Shown here: positions 26,096-36,050 of the stretch, one piece after another | Numbering within the stretch: position 1 is the first letter of the stretch | Layout: each line of letters opens with the position of its first letter | NCBI RefSeq assembly: GCF_963556105.2 | Contig: NZ_OY829944.1 | Location: 502,501-566,500 of the forward strand | Source of the DNA: an uncultured Tolumonas sp. | GTDB taxonomy: Bacteria > Pseudomonadota > Gammaproteobacteria > Enterobacterales > Aeromonadaceae | Reading direction: 5' to 3' | Length of the DNA: 64,000 nt | Notes under the pieces: model-generated | Database searches by the model: none | Told to the model about the DNA's origin: nothing | What the model saw: the letters and a program-made list of their open reading frames with translations, nothing else | Position numbers and translations under genes: made by a program

Positions 26096-27706
26096 TTATA
26101 ATCGGTAAGTTGAAACTATACCTTTCATCTCATCCGAGATCCGAGCCAAATCACTGGCCAACGATGCGGTTTCATTTGCTGCCTGCGTGTTTTCATCAAC
26201 CATCGAGGCGACATTTTCTACTTGCTGGGCGATGGAGTCGGTGGCGGCACCTTGTTCTCTAATGGCGTGAGAGATATCGGCTACGAGCGATACGCTCTCT
26301 GTGGCAACCCGACATATCTCTTCCATTGTGCCATTGGCCAGTCCTGCACCACTGACACCGTGTTCTACTTTGGTGGTGGCTTCTTGCATTCGTTTAACCG
26401 CAGAACTGGATACATTTTGGATCGCTTTAATGATCTCACTGATTTCTGTTGTTGAGGTTGCTGTACGTGCTGCAAGGCTACGAACTTCATCTGCAACCAC
26501 GGCAAACCCACGCCCTTGTTCGCCCGCTCGTGCTGCTTCGATGGCGGCATTTAACGCCAACAAATTGGTTTGTTCTGCTACGGCTCTGATGATGTTGATC
26601 ACGGATTCAATTTCTCGACCTTTGTCTTCGAGCTGTTTAATATCTTGTGCCGCATTATCTACAGCAATCGCAATAGCATGAATGTTGTCAACGGTATGCG
26701 CGATAACCTCTTGACCATCTTCCGCTTTACGGCCCACTTCATTTGATTGGTCACTGGTAGTTTTGGCTTGGTCAGCAACATGATTAATACTGACTGTCAT
26801 TTCTTCAACGGATGCGGCCATATGCGATGTTGATGCATTTTGTGAACTGGAACCTTCTGATACGCGTTGAGCAGAGCGTTGTAATTGCGTTGCGTTATCC
26901 GCTACTTTTTCTACACTGTTTAATATTTCACGTAAGTTACTTTGCATCCGACTAATTAGTTGGTTGAACGTTTTCAACATTTGGCTTATTTCGTCGTTAC
27001 CATGGATCTCGGCCCGCAATGTAAAATCTGATGAATTTTCAATACGGGAAATAGTTGTTTGCGCTATTTGTAATCCATTGTGAAGTTGACGATAAATAAA
27101 CCAACCAATCAACGCTAAAAAGCCAGTAATGGCGATAGAGGATGTCATCAAGATCCATTTTGATGTTTGATAATTTTCATGATCTTTGGCATTCATATTT
27201 CGAGCTAATTTTTCATTATAGTTAACGCTATCATCTATAGATGATGAGGTTTGGTTTGCAATGGTAGATAATCGTTCTATATTGACAATAGCTTCATCAT
27301 TTTTATTGCTGTTTGACAGTGTCAGTGTTAGTTCAGAATCTTTACTATATTGTTCAATATCCGATTTAACTTTCTGGTAATTGGCTCTATCAGTTTCATC
27401 TGAAATTAATTTTTCATATTGCAATAATAAATCTTGAGCTTTACTCATATCGTTACGGAAACGTTCTTCTTGTTTCTGTTTTTTATCTGCTGATGTAGCC
27501 ATAACATGCGCTCGCATCGCAATTCTTGAATCTAAAAACATTTTATCTACATGATTCAATATGTTAAAGCTGGGCAGGGTATTATCCATGACCATCAACA
27601 TGTCAGTATTGATACTGGCAAGCTGCGAAAATCCGACAAAGCTGATCGCGGCATTTCCCAAAAAACCAACCAGTATTAATAAGATTAATTTATGAACTAT
27701 TTTCAT
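26096..27706 (-). CDS. Methyl-accepting chemotaxis protein
   Basis: The 536-aa receptor has a membrane helix at the start ([17 protein letters not shown]...), a periplasmic four-helix-bundle sensor (about 30 to 185), a second helix ([20 protein letters not shown]), a HAMP domain and the signalling coiled coil. The tip [20 protein letters not shown] is intact. It ends without a CheR-binding pentapeptide. I start at the ATG at 27706; an upstream TTG would add six codons. The sensor ligand cannot be seen. Confidence 0.92.
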   Translation of the reverse strand: MKIVHKLILLILVGFLGNAAISFVGFSQLASINTDMLMVMDNTLPSFNILNHVDKMFLDSRIAMRAHVMATSADKKQKQEERFRNDMSKAQDLLLQYEKLISDETDRANYQKVKSDIEQYSKDSELTLTLSNSNKNDEAIVNIERLSTIANQTSSSIDDSVNYNEKLARNMNAKDHENYQTSKWILMTSSIAITGFLALIGWFIYRQLHNGLQIAQTTISRIENSSDFTLRAEIHGNDEISQMLKTFNQLISRMQSNLREILNSVEKVADNATQLQRSAQRVSEGSSSQNASTSHMAASVEEMTVSINHVADQAKTTSDQSNEVGRKAEDGQEVIAHTVDNIHAIAIAVDNAAQDIKQLEDKGREIESVINIIRAVAEQTNLLALNAAIEAARAGEQGRGFAVVADEVRSLAARTATSTTEISEIIKAIQNVSSSAVKRMQEATTKVEHGVSGAGLANGTMEEICRVATESVSLVADISHAIREQGAATDSIAQQVENVASMVDENTQAANETASLASDLARISDEMKGIVSTYRL

Positions 27707-27866
27707 GTTTTCACCATTAAACAAATTTTTATTAGTTTAGTAGTTTTTAATGTTAACGAGTAGTTTCATGTAACAAAAACCTCGCATCGAGCAGCTTTAT
27801 GAATTATCTGTAGTTCTACCTTATTGAAAGTAAATTTCTATCCAAAGTACCCAACAATATTTCAAG

Positions 27867-30800
27867 TCATACTAACGATGTATTTTTAGCGAATACGCAA
27901 TAGCGGTTTTTCCCTGATAGTTTAGCCTGATACATGGCACTATCAGCTTGCCGTAACAATTGGTCTGCCGCGATTGATTCATCTTGTGGGTAGAAGGTGA
28001 TACCCAAACTGGCTGAAACGTGTACCTCTAGTTCTCCCAAGTAAATGGGTTGCGCCACAACTTGAATTAGACGTTGGGCACTATCAAGAAATGATGTTTC
28101 ATCAACAACATCTAATAACACGGCAACAAATTCATCACCGCCAATTCGGGCTAATGTATCTGATTCTCGAAGCGTTTGTTTCATCATTCCAGCAAGCGTA
28201 ACTAACAACCGATCGCCAATTGCATGACCATAACTGTCATTGACCTGTTTAAAACCATCCAAGTCGAGGTAACAGACGGCAATGTGTCTTTTGCGGCGAA
28301 TGGTTTGTACCATCGCTTGTTGTAATCGATCTGACAGCAGTAATCGATTTGGTAGTCGGGTTAGCGGATCGTAGTTAACCATTTCCTCTAAACGACGTTT
28401 ATATTCTTTGGCTTCGGAAATATCAGCAAATAAAGCGACATATTGTTGCACATTACCTTTGAAGTCGTTGACTGCACTAATAGTTAACATGGCGGGGAAT
28501 AGCTCACCATTTTTTCGGCGGCTCCAAATTTCACCATTCCAATAACCATTTATTTTAATATCCCGCCAAATACGTGCATAAAACATCGGGGTATGTTTAG
28601 GGGTATTAAACATCCGCAAGTTTCCCCCGAGAACTTCTTCTCGGTTATAACCGGTGATCTCACTGAACATTCTGTTGACGTTTAGAATGGTTCTGTTTGC
28701 TTGGATGATTAAAATACCTTCTCGTGCATGAGAGAAGACTGTGGCTGCTAAGCGTTGTGACTCTTCTGCTTGTTTGCGTTCCGTTATATCGAAGAACGAA
28801 ATAACATGTAAATCATGGAATGAGTCTGTCAACGGTTCTGCTGCAACCAAGGCTGTACGAGTGTCGCCATTTTTGCAGTGGATTTCGGCTTCGACTGGTA
28901 TAAAGAGTTGTTTGGTTTGTTCCATCGTTACCATATGCTCTTGCCAGGCAGAGATGAGCTGTTGGCGGTATTCCGGATCTGGATAGGCTTTGGGCCACCA
29001 ATCTGCCAAGGTTGGAATGTCTTCAAGGGTGTAGCCGAAGGTTCTGATGAATGCACTATTGAGGTAAGTAATATTGAAATGATCATCATTCAATGCATAG
29101 GGGATTGGAGATGCATCAATCACCAAACGGAAGCGTTCTTCGCTTTGTTTCAGTGCTATTTCAGCTTGCTTTCTGTTTGATATATCTCGATGCAGACAGA
29201 ACAGGTAATATTGTCCGGCCCACTCAACACCACTAATGCTAACTTCAACATCGTAGCGTGTGCCATCCTTGCGCTGATGTCGAGTTTCAATGGTTAAATG
29301 ACCGAGCCCTAAACCCTGTGTGATTTGAGCAATTTCCTCTGATTTCAAGTTAATATCCCAGTCTCTGACATTGAGATATCTGATTTCTTCATTGGGATAT
29401 CCTAACATTTTGGTAAATGCTGGATTCCATTCCTCTAGATTTCCATCTTGGCGTAATACCGCCATCCCTTCTTGTGATTGCTCCAAGAAAATACGTCGTC
29501 GAGCTTCTTCTTTTTTCAATGCTTTTTGGATAGAAAGCCGTTCGCTCACATCTTGAATGACACCAAAAATCGTATTGTTTTCTCGGTCAACACTACCTAA
29601 TGAATGAATGTCTTTGAATTCGCCTGTGTCTATGGTTCGGATCCTGAATTCGACATTGTAGGGAATTCCATGTTCAATGAGAGCTCTCATTGCCGTATCA
29701 AGCAGTGTGCGATATTCCGGTAAGGCGGTTTTTTTTATTTCGGCAAAACTGATGTGTTCTTGGTTAAGGCCATAAATTTTCATCGCGCCAACGGAGGCAA
29801 AAATGGTCTGGGTATCTAAATTAAGCTCCCAATTTCCTGATTTAGAAGCCAATTCTGCCCGAGATAAGCGTTCTTCGCTTTGACGGAGTAACTTATCTGA
29901 GCGAGCTCGCCGTTCTGTTAAAGTATTAAAACTTTCGGCCAACTCTCTGACTTCCGCCGTGCCAATCACAGGTAAAGGCGACATAGTGCTCTCTTGAGTC
30001 GCCATTTGCCGTATTGTTGTCGAAAGCTTTTCTAAGGGGATCAGAGAGCGTTTTACTAAAAAACCAATCAATCCTACCGATAATAGAGTGAGTGAAAAAG
30101 CGATGCTGTAAGCGATGGTTTTAATATGTTGAATTGGCATAAATGCTTCTTCAACAGGCAGTATTACTTGTACAGCCCAACCGGCTGAAGGGATCATTTT
30201 AGTTGATACTAGTGCTTTTATACCATTTGATGTCGCTGATAGTTTAGAACCATCCATGCCTGCGAAGACGGGAGCAAAGCTTGCTATTGAACTGGTGATT
30301 GGCTGTAAAATATCAGCAGGTTTGCTTGATGAGACAATCAATCGATATCGAGGATCACTCACAATAATGGTACCCGTTTTACCAATAATGCTGCGTTCAA
30401 CCTGACCGAACAGGCTTTTGTCTGAGAATGGGACAAATCCAGCAAGTACACCGATTAACTCACCAGCGGTGTTTTTGATCGGTGTCGCGATACCAACTAA
30501 TGGTTGATGATTAAAACGACTTATACGTGGTTTCCCAATTACGGTTTGACCTGTTGATAGGGCTGCTTGAAAGTATTCACGGTCATCAAAAAACGCTTTC
30601 TCGCGACCCGATTGGGATGGGAATTCGGCAATGCCGACCCCTTGCTTATCAATAACCACCAGTCCAGAAGGGAAAAGAGTTAAGAGCCCCAAGCGTCCTT
30701 TAAGGAACTCCCGCATCTTTTCGGGGGAATCAAAATCTTGTGAAATCAGTTTGGCATTTTGAGAAAGCAGCTCGATCCGTTGAACCACTTTGGCATTGAT

Positions 30801-30977
30801 ATCTGCGGCTATATAGGAGGCGGTTGAAAATTGTTGAGATTCAAGTAGGGCACTTATGTCTTGTTCAAGAAATTTGGTAATGGATATTGTTAAGATCCAG
30901 AAGCTAAAAATGATAGCTAAAGTAGCAATACCGATAACGCGAAATTTTAGAGTCTTGGGATATAGGTTTGCCTTCAT
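27867..30977 (-). CDS. dCACHE-HAMP-PAS(x4)-GGDEF diguanylate cyclase
   Basis: This 1036-aa protein is a large multi-sensor cyclase. It has a first membrane helix (about 12 to 35), a periplasmic double-CACHE sensor (about 40 to 285, ending ALVSTKMIPSAGWAVQVILP), a second helix (about 290 to 312) and a HAMP-like linker. Four PAS domains run over about residues 370 to 860 (landmarks SEERLSRAELASKSGNWEL, GYPNEEIRYLNVRDW, TFGYTLEDIPTL, EITGYNREEVLGGNL). The GGDEF domain is at about 865 to 1030, with DPLTRLPNRLLLSDRL, LDLDGFKQVNDSYG and IGGDEF. RESD five residues before GGDEF keeps the inhibitory site. I start at the ATG at 30977; an in-frame TTG would add six codons. Confidence 0.93.
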   Translation of the reverse strand: MKANLYPKTLKFRVIGIATLAIIFSFWILTISITKFLEQDISALLESQQFSTASYIAADINAKVVQRIELLSQNAKLISQDFDSPEKMREFLKGRLGLLTLFPSGLVVIDKQGVGIAEFPSQSGREKAFFDDREYFQAALSTGQTVIGKPRISRFNHQPLVGIATPIKNTAGELIGVLAGFVPFSDKSLFGQVERSIIGKTGTIIVSDPRYRLIVSSSKPADILQPITSSIASFAPVFAGMDGSKLSATSNGIKALVSTKMIPSAGWAVQVILPVEEAFMPIQHIKTIAYSIAFSLTLLSVGLIGFLVKRSLIPLEKLSTTIRQMATQESTMSPLPVIGTAEVRELAESFNTLTERRARSDKLLRQSEERLSRAELASKSGNWELNLDTQTIFASVGAMKIYGLNQEHISFAEIKKTALPEYRTLLDTAMRALIEHGIPYNVEFRIRTIDTGEFKDIHSLGSVDRENNTIFGVIQDVSERLSIQKALKKEEARRRIFLEQSQEGMAVLRQDGNLEEWNPAFTKMLGYPNEEIRYLNVRDWDINLKSEEIAQITQGLGLGHLTIETRHQRKDGTRYDVEVSISGVEWAGQYYLFCLHRDISNRKQAEIALKQSEERFRLVIDASPIPYALNDDHFNITYLNSAFIRTFGYTLEDIPTLADWWPKAYPDPEYRQQLISAWQEHMVTMEQTKQLFIPVEAEIHCKNGDTRTALVAAEPLTDSFHDLHVISFFDITERKQAEESQRLAATVFSHAREGILIIQANRTILNVNRMFSEITGYNREEVLGGNLRMFNTPKHTPMFYARIWRDIKINGYWNGEIWSRRKNGELFPAMLTISAVNDFKGNVQQYVALFADISEAKEYKRRLEEMVNYDPLTRLPNRLLLSDRLQQAMVQTIRRKRHIAVCYLDLDGFKQVNDSYGHAIGDRLLVTLAGMMKQTLRESDTLARIGGDEFVAVLLDVVDETSFLDSAQRLIQVVAQPIYLGELEVHVSASLGITFYPQDESIAADQLLRQADSAMYQAKLSGKNRYCVFAKNTSLV

Positions 30978-31256
30978 CGCGTTCTTACCATACAACTAAT
31001 AATTATTATTTGAACTGCATTAGTTACAGTTCTTATTAGCATAGTTTGCAATGTACTCGTTATTCAAATTCCATAACAACTAAGTCTCACATTAATTTTT
31101 ATAGCTTGAGAAGTTGATGCCGTTGAGGTGGTTTTTTAAGCGATAATAATTGTAACCGATAACAGTCGATCCCTGTAACGGTGAACATTGCCTGATATGA
31201 GGATGCATGTTGGCATAGCTAAGCCATCAAGGATAAAAACCGCATATTGTAGTAAT
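30978..31256. other. Intergenic region upstream of the multi-PAS cyclase
   Basis: Non-coding by inspection. It has no repeats and no confident promoter elements. It ends at the hairpin at 31257. Confidence 0.4.
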
Positions 31257-31290
31257 AAAAATGCCCCTCTGAGTTAGGTTGGGGCATTTT
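31257..31290. terminator. Hairpin terminator in an intergenic region
   Basis: AAAATGCCCC and GGGGCATTTT form a 10-bp stem around a 14-nt loop, with an A-run and a T-run on either side. No annotated gene ends right next to it, so it may mark an unrecognised transcript or a displaced gene. Confidence 0.6.
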
Positions 31291-31385
31291 GAGAATGAGG
31301 CCGGAGTGTATTAATTTTCATTTGCTAGTGGTTATTTAAAGCTAGTTGATAGAGAGAGAAATGGCAAATTTATACAGAGGCAACG

Positions 31386-31484
31386 ATGAAAAAACTCACC
31401 AACTTTCTGAGCTGGCTTAAAGAAGCATATACAAAAATCGGAATTAGAGGTCTCGTTCACCAAAAAGAAAAGAGTTCCAAGTGA
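31386..31484 (+). CDS. Possible 32-aa small protein
   Basis: The frame starts at ATG with AGAGG five bases upstream. The peptide begins MKKLTNFLSWLKEAYTK and ends in basic residues. It would form a short amphipathic, positively charged helix. No family was recognised. It is in an otherwise empty stretch of about 580 bp, after the hairpin at 31257. It may be chance. Confidence 0.35.
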   Translation: MKKLTNFLSWLKEAYTKIGIRGLVHQKEKSSK

Positions 31485-31578
31485 TTTTACCCCGATTCAA
31501 CGAAGCTCAGTTAAGCGCAGTTTGAATATTTTGGTTTAGCTTTAGGTGAGCAATGGTAAATGAGGTTCGTTACCACAT

Positions 31579-32454
31579 TCAAAAACTACATTTTTGCATT
31601 TTGTTTTTATAGAGTTCTTCATCCGCTTTTTGATAAAGTTCTTTGGCATTTATGCCTGTTTGCCAATCGACATGACCAATGCTATAAGCGGTATTCCAAC
31701 TCTTAAGTTCTTCATGTTTTTCTAGATTTATCTCAAGACGGTTAATCACTGATCCAGCAGTATTATTGTCAGCAGGCTGAAGTAATAATGCAAATTCATC
31801 GCCACCCAATCGAAAAACTTTATCTGTTTTACGTACAACACTACTCAATAACGCAGCAAACATTTTCAGTACATTGTCCCCAGTTGGATGTCCATGATTG
31901 TCGTTGATTTGTTTAAATTTATCTAAATCAATTAACATCAAAGTTAACCCTTTGAACTGACGATTATTCTGAGCAATAGCCAGATGCAATTCTTCATCAA
32001 AATAGGCTCGGTTACCTATGGCCGTCAGGTGATCAAGACGAACCTGTTTGTCCAGTTCTTCCATTTTCAAGATCATTCGCAAAGGAATGCACAATAATTC
32101 ATTCGCTTGTAACAACAGACGATGTTGAGTTGGTCTCATTTTTTCCGACAAGGTGTAGGTCATTTTCCCTAGCAAAATAGCTTTCGTACACCGTAAGGAA
32201 TAATGTTGTTTATAGATCCCGTTCCCTCGACTGATGACAGAAATTTTTTGCTCTTGATACACATAATGCATACGACAAATAGGTAAATATTGTTCAATCC
32301 AGCTGGCAAATACATCCAATAAATCAACCAAAGTCTCTTGGCTAAGAAGGCGTTCAAATAATTCCAGCTTTTCTGCGCTATTGAATCTATCTGAGTACGT
32401 CCAGTTAATAGCAGAAACGTTATCAATTTTTGAACTGACAGCGAGACTCTTCAT
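31579..32454 (-). CDS. GGDEF diguanylate cyclase
   Basis: The 291-aa soluble cyclase has an N-terminal region (about 1 to 125) with no named domain, containing VDLLDVFASWIEQYLPICRM and KAILLGKMTYTLSEKMRP, perhaps a GAF-like sensor. A GGDEF domain follows (about 130 to 288): DHLTAIGNRAYFDEELHLAI, LMLIDLDKFKQINDNHGHP, LGGDEFALLLQP. RKTD lies five residues before GGDEF, so the inhibitory site is intact. It is the rightmost c-di-GMP gene of the cluster. Confidence 0.9.
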   Translation of the reverse strand: MKSLAVSSKIDNVSAINWTYSDRFNSAEKLELFERLLSQETLVDLLDVFASWIEQYLPICRMHYVYQEQKISVISRGNGIYKQHYSLRCTKAILLGKMTYTLSEKMRPTQHRLLLQANELLCIPLRMILKMEELDKQVRLDHLTAIGNRAYFDEELHLAIAQNNRQFKGLTLMLIDLDKFKQINDNHGHPTGDNVLKMFAALLSSVVRKTDKVFRLGGDEFALLLQPADNNTAGSVINRLEINLEKHEELKSWNTAYSIGHVDWQTGINAKELYQKADEELYKNKMQKCSF

Positions 32455-32719
32455 GTTGCTCTACCTATTTATAACTAAAGACACTTTTAATATGGCAAAA
32501 TACATGCCACTTTGTAATAAAAATTAAGTTCATGATATTTAATGATTTCATTGTTGTTGCTGCCTGTTCTAGTACTCGCTGTATGACAGAAACAATAAAG
32601 AAAAAATATTTCGTATTTAGAGAGGTCATTTTTTTGACAGGACTTGCCCGTGATGTCAGTTGCATTTCATTCAGCTATATTAGTAAAGATTAATTTTTGG
32701 TTTTAGCATAAGGATGACT

Positions 32720-32956
32720 ATGTCGCGACACATTAAAATTTTTAGCCGCGATAGCGATACAACGGCAGAAATTATTAAATTACTGAGCGCGGTTTCTACT
32801 GACTACGAAATTGAATTGGAAATAGAAATCATTGAAAATAAAGATGAAATTTATAGTTACTGCGTTAAACATACACCCAGCATCATGATTGGTAGCTTAG
32901 TTATCCATGAAGGAAGTGTGCCGACCCGGCAACAGATCATTGAGTGGTTTATATAG
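32720..32956 (+). CDS. Thioredoxin-fold-like small protein
   Basis: The 78-aa protein is predicted as alternating beta and alpha segments (HIKIFSRDSDTTAEIIKLLS, YEIELEIEIIENKDEIYSYC, TPSIMIGSLVIHEGSVPTRQ, IIEWFI). This resembles a thioredoxin/glutaredoxin fold with the cis-Pro loop (TPSIMIG), but it has no CxxC: the active-site position is Ser/Asp. So it probably is not a redox enzyme. I choose the second ATG at 32720, with AAGGA five bases before it. It stands alone. The function is unknown. Confidence 0.6.
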   Translation: MSRHIKIFSRDSDTTAEIIKLLSAVSTDYEIELEIEIIENKDEIYSYCVKHTPSIMIGSLVIHEGSVPTRQQIIEWFI

Positions 32957-33144
32957 GTAGCAGGGCTGTTGGCCTATCAAATTTTCTTTGTAAGTAAATT
33001 GATCTAAATATTATTTTTGTTTGAACCTGAAGAGGAAATGTGGAAATGATAAAGTAGTTCATTCACCTCAACTCAGTTCTGGACAAAAATGATTCAGAAA
33101 CATCTAGACTGCATTGATCCTTTACTGTCATCAAAATATCTTGG

Positions 33145-34605
33145 TCACTGACTTGTTAGGGCATCCTGTATAAGTTGGGCAAGAATATTTACGGCATCAG
33201 GGATATCTTCTGCATGTGTGTTTCCGTAGCCGATCACAAGTCCACACTCTTGCTCTGTTGGTGCAATAGAAAACGTAGATAAAGCACGAGCAGCAATGCC
33301 ATGTGTATGTGCATCTTCGACGATCTTGCGATCATTAATGTGTGGTGGCAGCTTCAATGTCAGATGCATCCCTGCGTTGCCTCCAAGAATTTGTGTCTCT
33401 GCGAAATGCTTCATCAACGCGTCACGCAGTACTCGTTGGCGTTCGCGGTAGAGACGCCGCATGCGGCCAAGATGTCGTCCGAATTCTCCGCTCTCAATGA
33501 AATGTGCTAATGCCAACTGTTCGAGGCGATGGCCGCCGCGCAGTAACTCATGCAATGCCCCCTGTGCCTGTCTAATTATTGTTCGTGGAAGGACTAAAAA
33601 GCCGATCCTCAGTGCCGGAAACATCGTTTTGCTGAATGAACCGATGTATAGAACTGGTGCATCAGGCACCAGTCCCTGCATACTTGTGATTGATTCGCCA
33701 TTGTGTCGAAATTCACTGTCGTAGTCGTCCTCGATTAACCATGCACCTGCCTGCATTGCCCGTGCGATCAAATCCAGCCGCCGCGCGACAGATAGCACTG
33801 CGCCGGTTGGATATTGATGCGCGGGAGATGTATAAATGAGCTTTGGTGGATGTGTACGCCACATATCTGGTGGTACAGTAAGGCCTTCCTGATCCACTCG
33901 AACTGGAATGGTTTGCAGATCGCCAGCATAAAAGGCTGCCTTTGCACCTCGATAGCCGGGGTCTTCGACCCATGCAATATCGTTCGGATTCGTTAGCAGA
34001 GTAACGCACAGATTAAGTGCGTCCTGAGTACCCTCGGTAATTATAACCTGCGAGCCATCACAATGTACTCCTCGCACAATGCTCAAATATGTAGCAATTG
34101 CATCACGTAATACTGGCTCACCTGTTGGTATCCCGTAACCAAGTGTATGGGGTAATGAACTATCTATCGCACGGATGAGTGAGCGTCGCCACGAAGATAC
34201 AGGGAAGCGATCAATAGCCGGAGTCCCTGGTAGCAACAGTGTCTTAGAAACTGGCTGGGATTGAATGCGAGAAAATGGCTCAAGCCGTCGCGCCAGAGAG
34301 ATTGGCTCTAATATGGTATTTTGTACATAACCAACCACATTAGATATTGAAATCACGCGCGTACCTTGACGATCAGCCAGTACATAGCCTTCTGCAACAA
34401 GATGTTCGTACGCAATAACCACTGTGTTACGTGATACACCAAGCTCCTCCGCGAGAACTCTAGACGACGGCAACAGTGAACCAGCGGGTAGACTCCCCAT
34501 CAGTATTTTCTGCTTCAAATGTCCAATCAGTTGTTTCTGCAACGAAATTGATTCTCCAGTGGAGGAGATTGCACCATGTACTAGGGGGCCTATAGCGTCA
34601 AACAC
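33145..34605 (-). CDS. MocR/PdxR-type GntR regulator with aminotransferase domain
   Basis: The 486-aa regulator joins an N-terminal GntR winged helix (about 20 to 90: LPAGSLLPSSRVLAEELGVS, RNTVVIAYEHLVAEGYV) to a class I aminotransferase-like domain (about 110 to 480). PLP site landmarks are EDDYDSEFR and SFSKTMFPALRIGFL, with the Lys as candidate PLP ligand. Such proteins regulate vitamin B6 or amino-acid derivative genes with PLP as effector. It starts at a GTG. It is divergent from the acetyltransferase gene at 34700, its likely target. Confidence 0.9.
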   Translation of the reverse strand: MFDAIGPLVHGAISSTGESISLQKQLIGHLKQKILMGSLPAGSLLPSSRVLAEELGVSRNTVVIAYEHLVAEGYVLADRQGTRVISISNVVGYVQNTILEPISLARRLEPFSRIQSQPVSKTLLLPGTPAIDRFPVSSWRRSLIRAIDSSLPHTLGYGIPTGEPVLRDAIATYLSIVRGVHCDGSQVIITEGTQDALNLCVTLLTNPNDIAWVEDPGYRGAKAAFYAGDLQTIPVRVDQEGLTVPPDMWRTHPPKLIYTSPAHQYPTGAVLSVARRLDLIARAMQAGAWLIEDDYDSEFRHNGESITSMQGLVPDAPVLYIGSFSKTMFPALRIGFLVLPRTIIRQAQGALHELLRGGHRLEQLALAHFIESGEFGRHLGRMRRLYRERQRVLRDALMKHFAETQILGGNAGMHLTLKLPPHINDRKIVEDAHTHGIAARALSTFSIAPTEQECGLVIGYGNTHAEDIPDAVNILAQLIQDALTSQ

Positions 34606-34699
34606 AACGTGGACCTAATAATATGTCAATTGGTGGATCTTTTTATAATACCACGATTAATCTATTTTAAGGCCCATCGACATCCACTTAAGGTGAAAC

Positions 34700-35434
34700 A
34701 TGACTGTTAGATTGAATGAATTCCAGCAACCAATCGGGGCTGCTCTGTCTGATTGGCAAGGTGCTACATTTCCCAGCGCTACAACACTTGCAGGACTCTA
34801 TTGTAAACTTGAACGTATTGATGCAGTGCGCCATGCAAAAGATCTTTACGAAGCATATCAATCTGCTCCAGATGCGAGAGACTGGACTTATCTATTTGCC
34901 GGACCGTTCGATACATTCGAGGCTTACCTTTCTTATTTAACCACAGCAGCTAAATTGACCGACCCAATGCATTACGCCGTAATAGACTTGGCAAGTGGTA
35001 AAGCTGTTGGCACTCTTGCACTCATGCGAATTGATGCGTCAAACGGTGTAATTGAAGTGGGTGCTGTCACTTATTCTCCACGACTAAAACGTACGCGTAT
35101 CTCAACGGAAGCCATATCATTACTTGTTAAGTATGTTTTTGAAGACCTTGGCTATCGCCGATTTGAATGGAAGTGTGATTCACTGAACGCACCTTCACGA
35201 GCCGCTGCGTTGCGCTACGGTTTCAAGTTCGAAGGTATTTTTCGTCAAGCAATAGTTACGCGTCAGCGTAACCGCGATACGGCTTGGCATTCGATAATTG
35301 ATAGTGAATATCCTGTCTTGCAAACGGCATACGACAAATGGCTTGATAAGTGCAACTTTGATGAAGCGGGAAAACAAATCGAGCGTCTCACTGATTTTAT
35401 TTTAAAAGAACAGATGACCCATAAGAGCAATTAA
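34700..35434 (+). CDS. GNAT-family N-acetyltransferase
   Basis: The 244-aa protein has a GNAT core (about 75 to 205): HYAVIDLASGKAVGTLALMR, GAVTYSPRLKRTRISTEAIS and FEWKCDSLNAPSRAAALRYG, ending GFKFEGIFRQAIV. This is the RimJ/RimL-like acetyltransferase_3 type. It would acetylate an amine on a small molecule or protein; the substrate cannot be seen. Gene order with the divergent MocR regulator suggests it is controlled by that regulator. AAGGTGAAAC precedes the ATG. Confidence 0.9.
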   Translation: MTVRLNEFQQPIGAALSDWQGATFPSATTLAGLYCKLERIDAVRHAKDLYEAYQSAPDARDWTYLFAGPFDTFEAYLSYLTTAAKLTDPMHYAVIDLASGKAVGTLALMRIDASNGVIEVGAVTYSPRLKRTRISTEAISLLVKYVFEDLGYRRFEWKCDSLNAPSRAAALRYGFKFEGIFRQAIVTRQRNRDTAWHSIIDSEYPVLQTAYDKWLDKCNFDEAGKQIERLTDFILKEQMTHKSN

Positions 35435-35530
35435 ACGATCGTAAATCTAAAAATAATTTATACGCTCTCTATGATGATTAAACTAACAATCATAGAGACT
35501 TCTCTTTGTATAAAACCACAGGACATTTTT

Positions 35531-35881
35531 ATGATTGCAGTTATTTTTGAAGTAATGCCAATTGCAGAAAAGGCCAACGAATATTTCGATATTGCTACTG
35601 AACTCAAACCACGGCTAGCGAAAATTGATGGTTTTATCTCTATCGAGCGATTTGAAAGCATTACAACAAAAGGGAAATTTCTATCTTTATCTTTCTGGCG
35701 TGATGAAGATGCTATTCGTGCTTGGCGCAATATTGAAGAGCATCGAGAAGCCCAGACTATCGGACGAAATAGTATTTTTACAGAATATCGGATACGTGTA
35801 GCATCTGTCGTAAGGGATTACGGATTAAATGAACGAACAGATGCACCTCAAGATAGTTGCATTGCTCATAGCGAAATGTAA
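35531..35881 (+). CDS. Antibiotic biosynthesis monooxygenase-like (ABM) protein
   Basis: The 116-aa protein has the ferredoxin-like ABM fold pattern: MIAVIFEVMPIAEKANEYFD, the helix following, then DGFISIERFESITTKGKFLS, LSFWRDEDAIRAWRNIEEHR and HREAQTIGRNSIFTEYRIRV. Members are small cofactor-free monooxygenases or heme-degrading proteins. I choose the ATG at 35531, which has AGGAC eight bases upstream; an earlier in-frame ATG would add 20 residues without a Shine-Dalgarno. It follows the GNAT gene by 96 bp and may be co-regulated with it. Confidence 0.87.
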   Translation: MIAVIFEVMPIAEKANEYFDIATELKPRLAKIDGFISIERFESITTKGKFLSLSFWRDEDAIRAWRNIEEHREAQTIGRNSIFTEYRIRVASVVRDYGLNERTDAPQDSCIAHSEM

Positions 35882-36050
35882 CCGCTCAAAGTTTGTTGTT
35901 CAGTTGTGTTGAACTAGCACACTTTGGGGCAGGAACGCGATAGTTCCGAACTGATTCGCCAATGGACAAAAGTGATTTAGATGTTGGCCATATGCGCGTC
36001 AAGTGATGATTATAAAATCTAATCTTTATAGTCTTAAATGATGCTACCAA

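Noticed and set aside
32532-32693. 53-codon plus-strand frame before the thioredoxin-like gene
   Set aside because: No Shine-Dalgarno, no recognisable domain and a composition that fits random AT-rich sequence.
33145-33165. Integron-like CCCTAACAAG at the MocR 3' end
   Set aside because: Here the string is coding and the stop comes eight bases later. It does not fit an R'' overlapping the stop.
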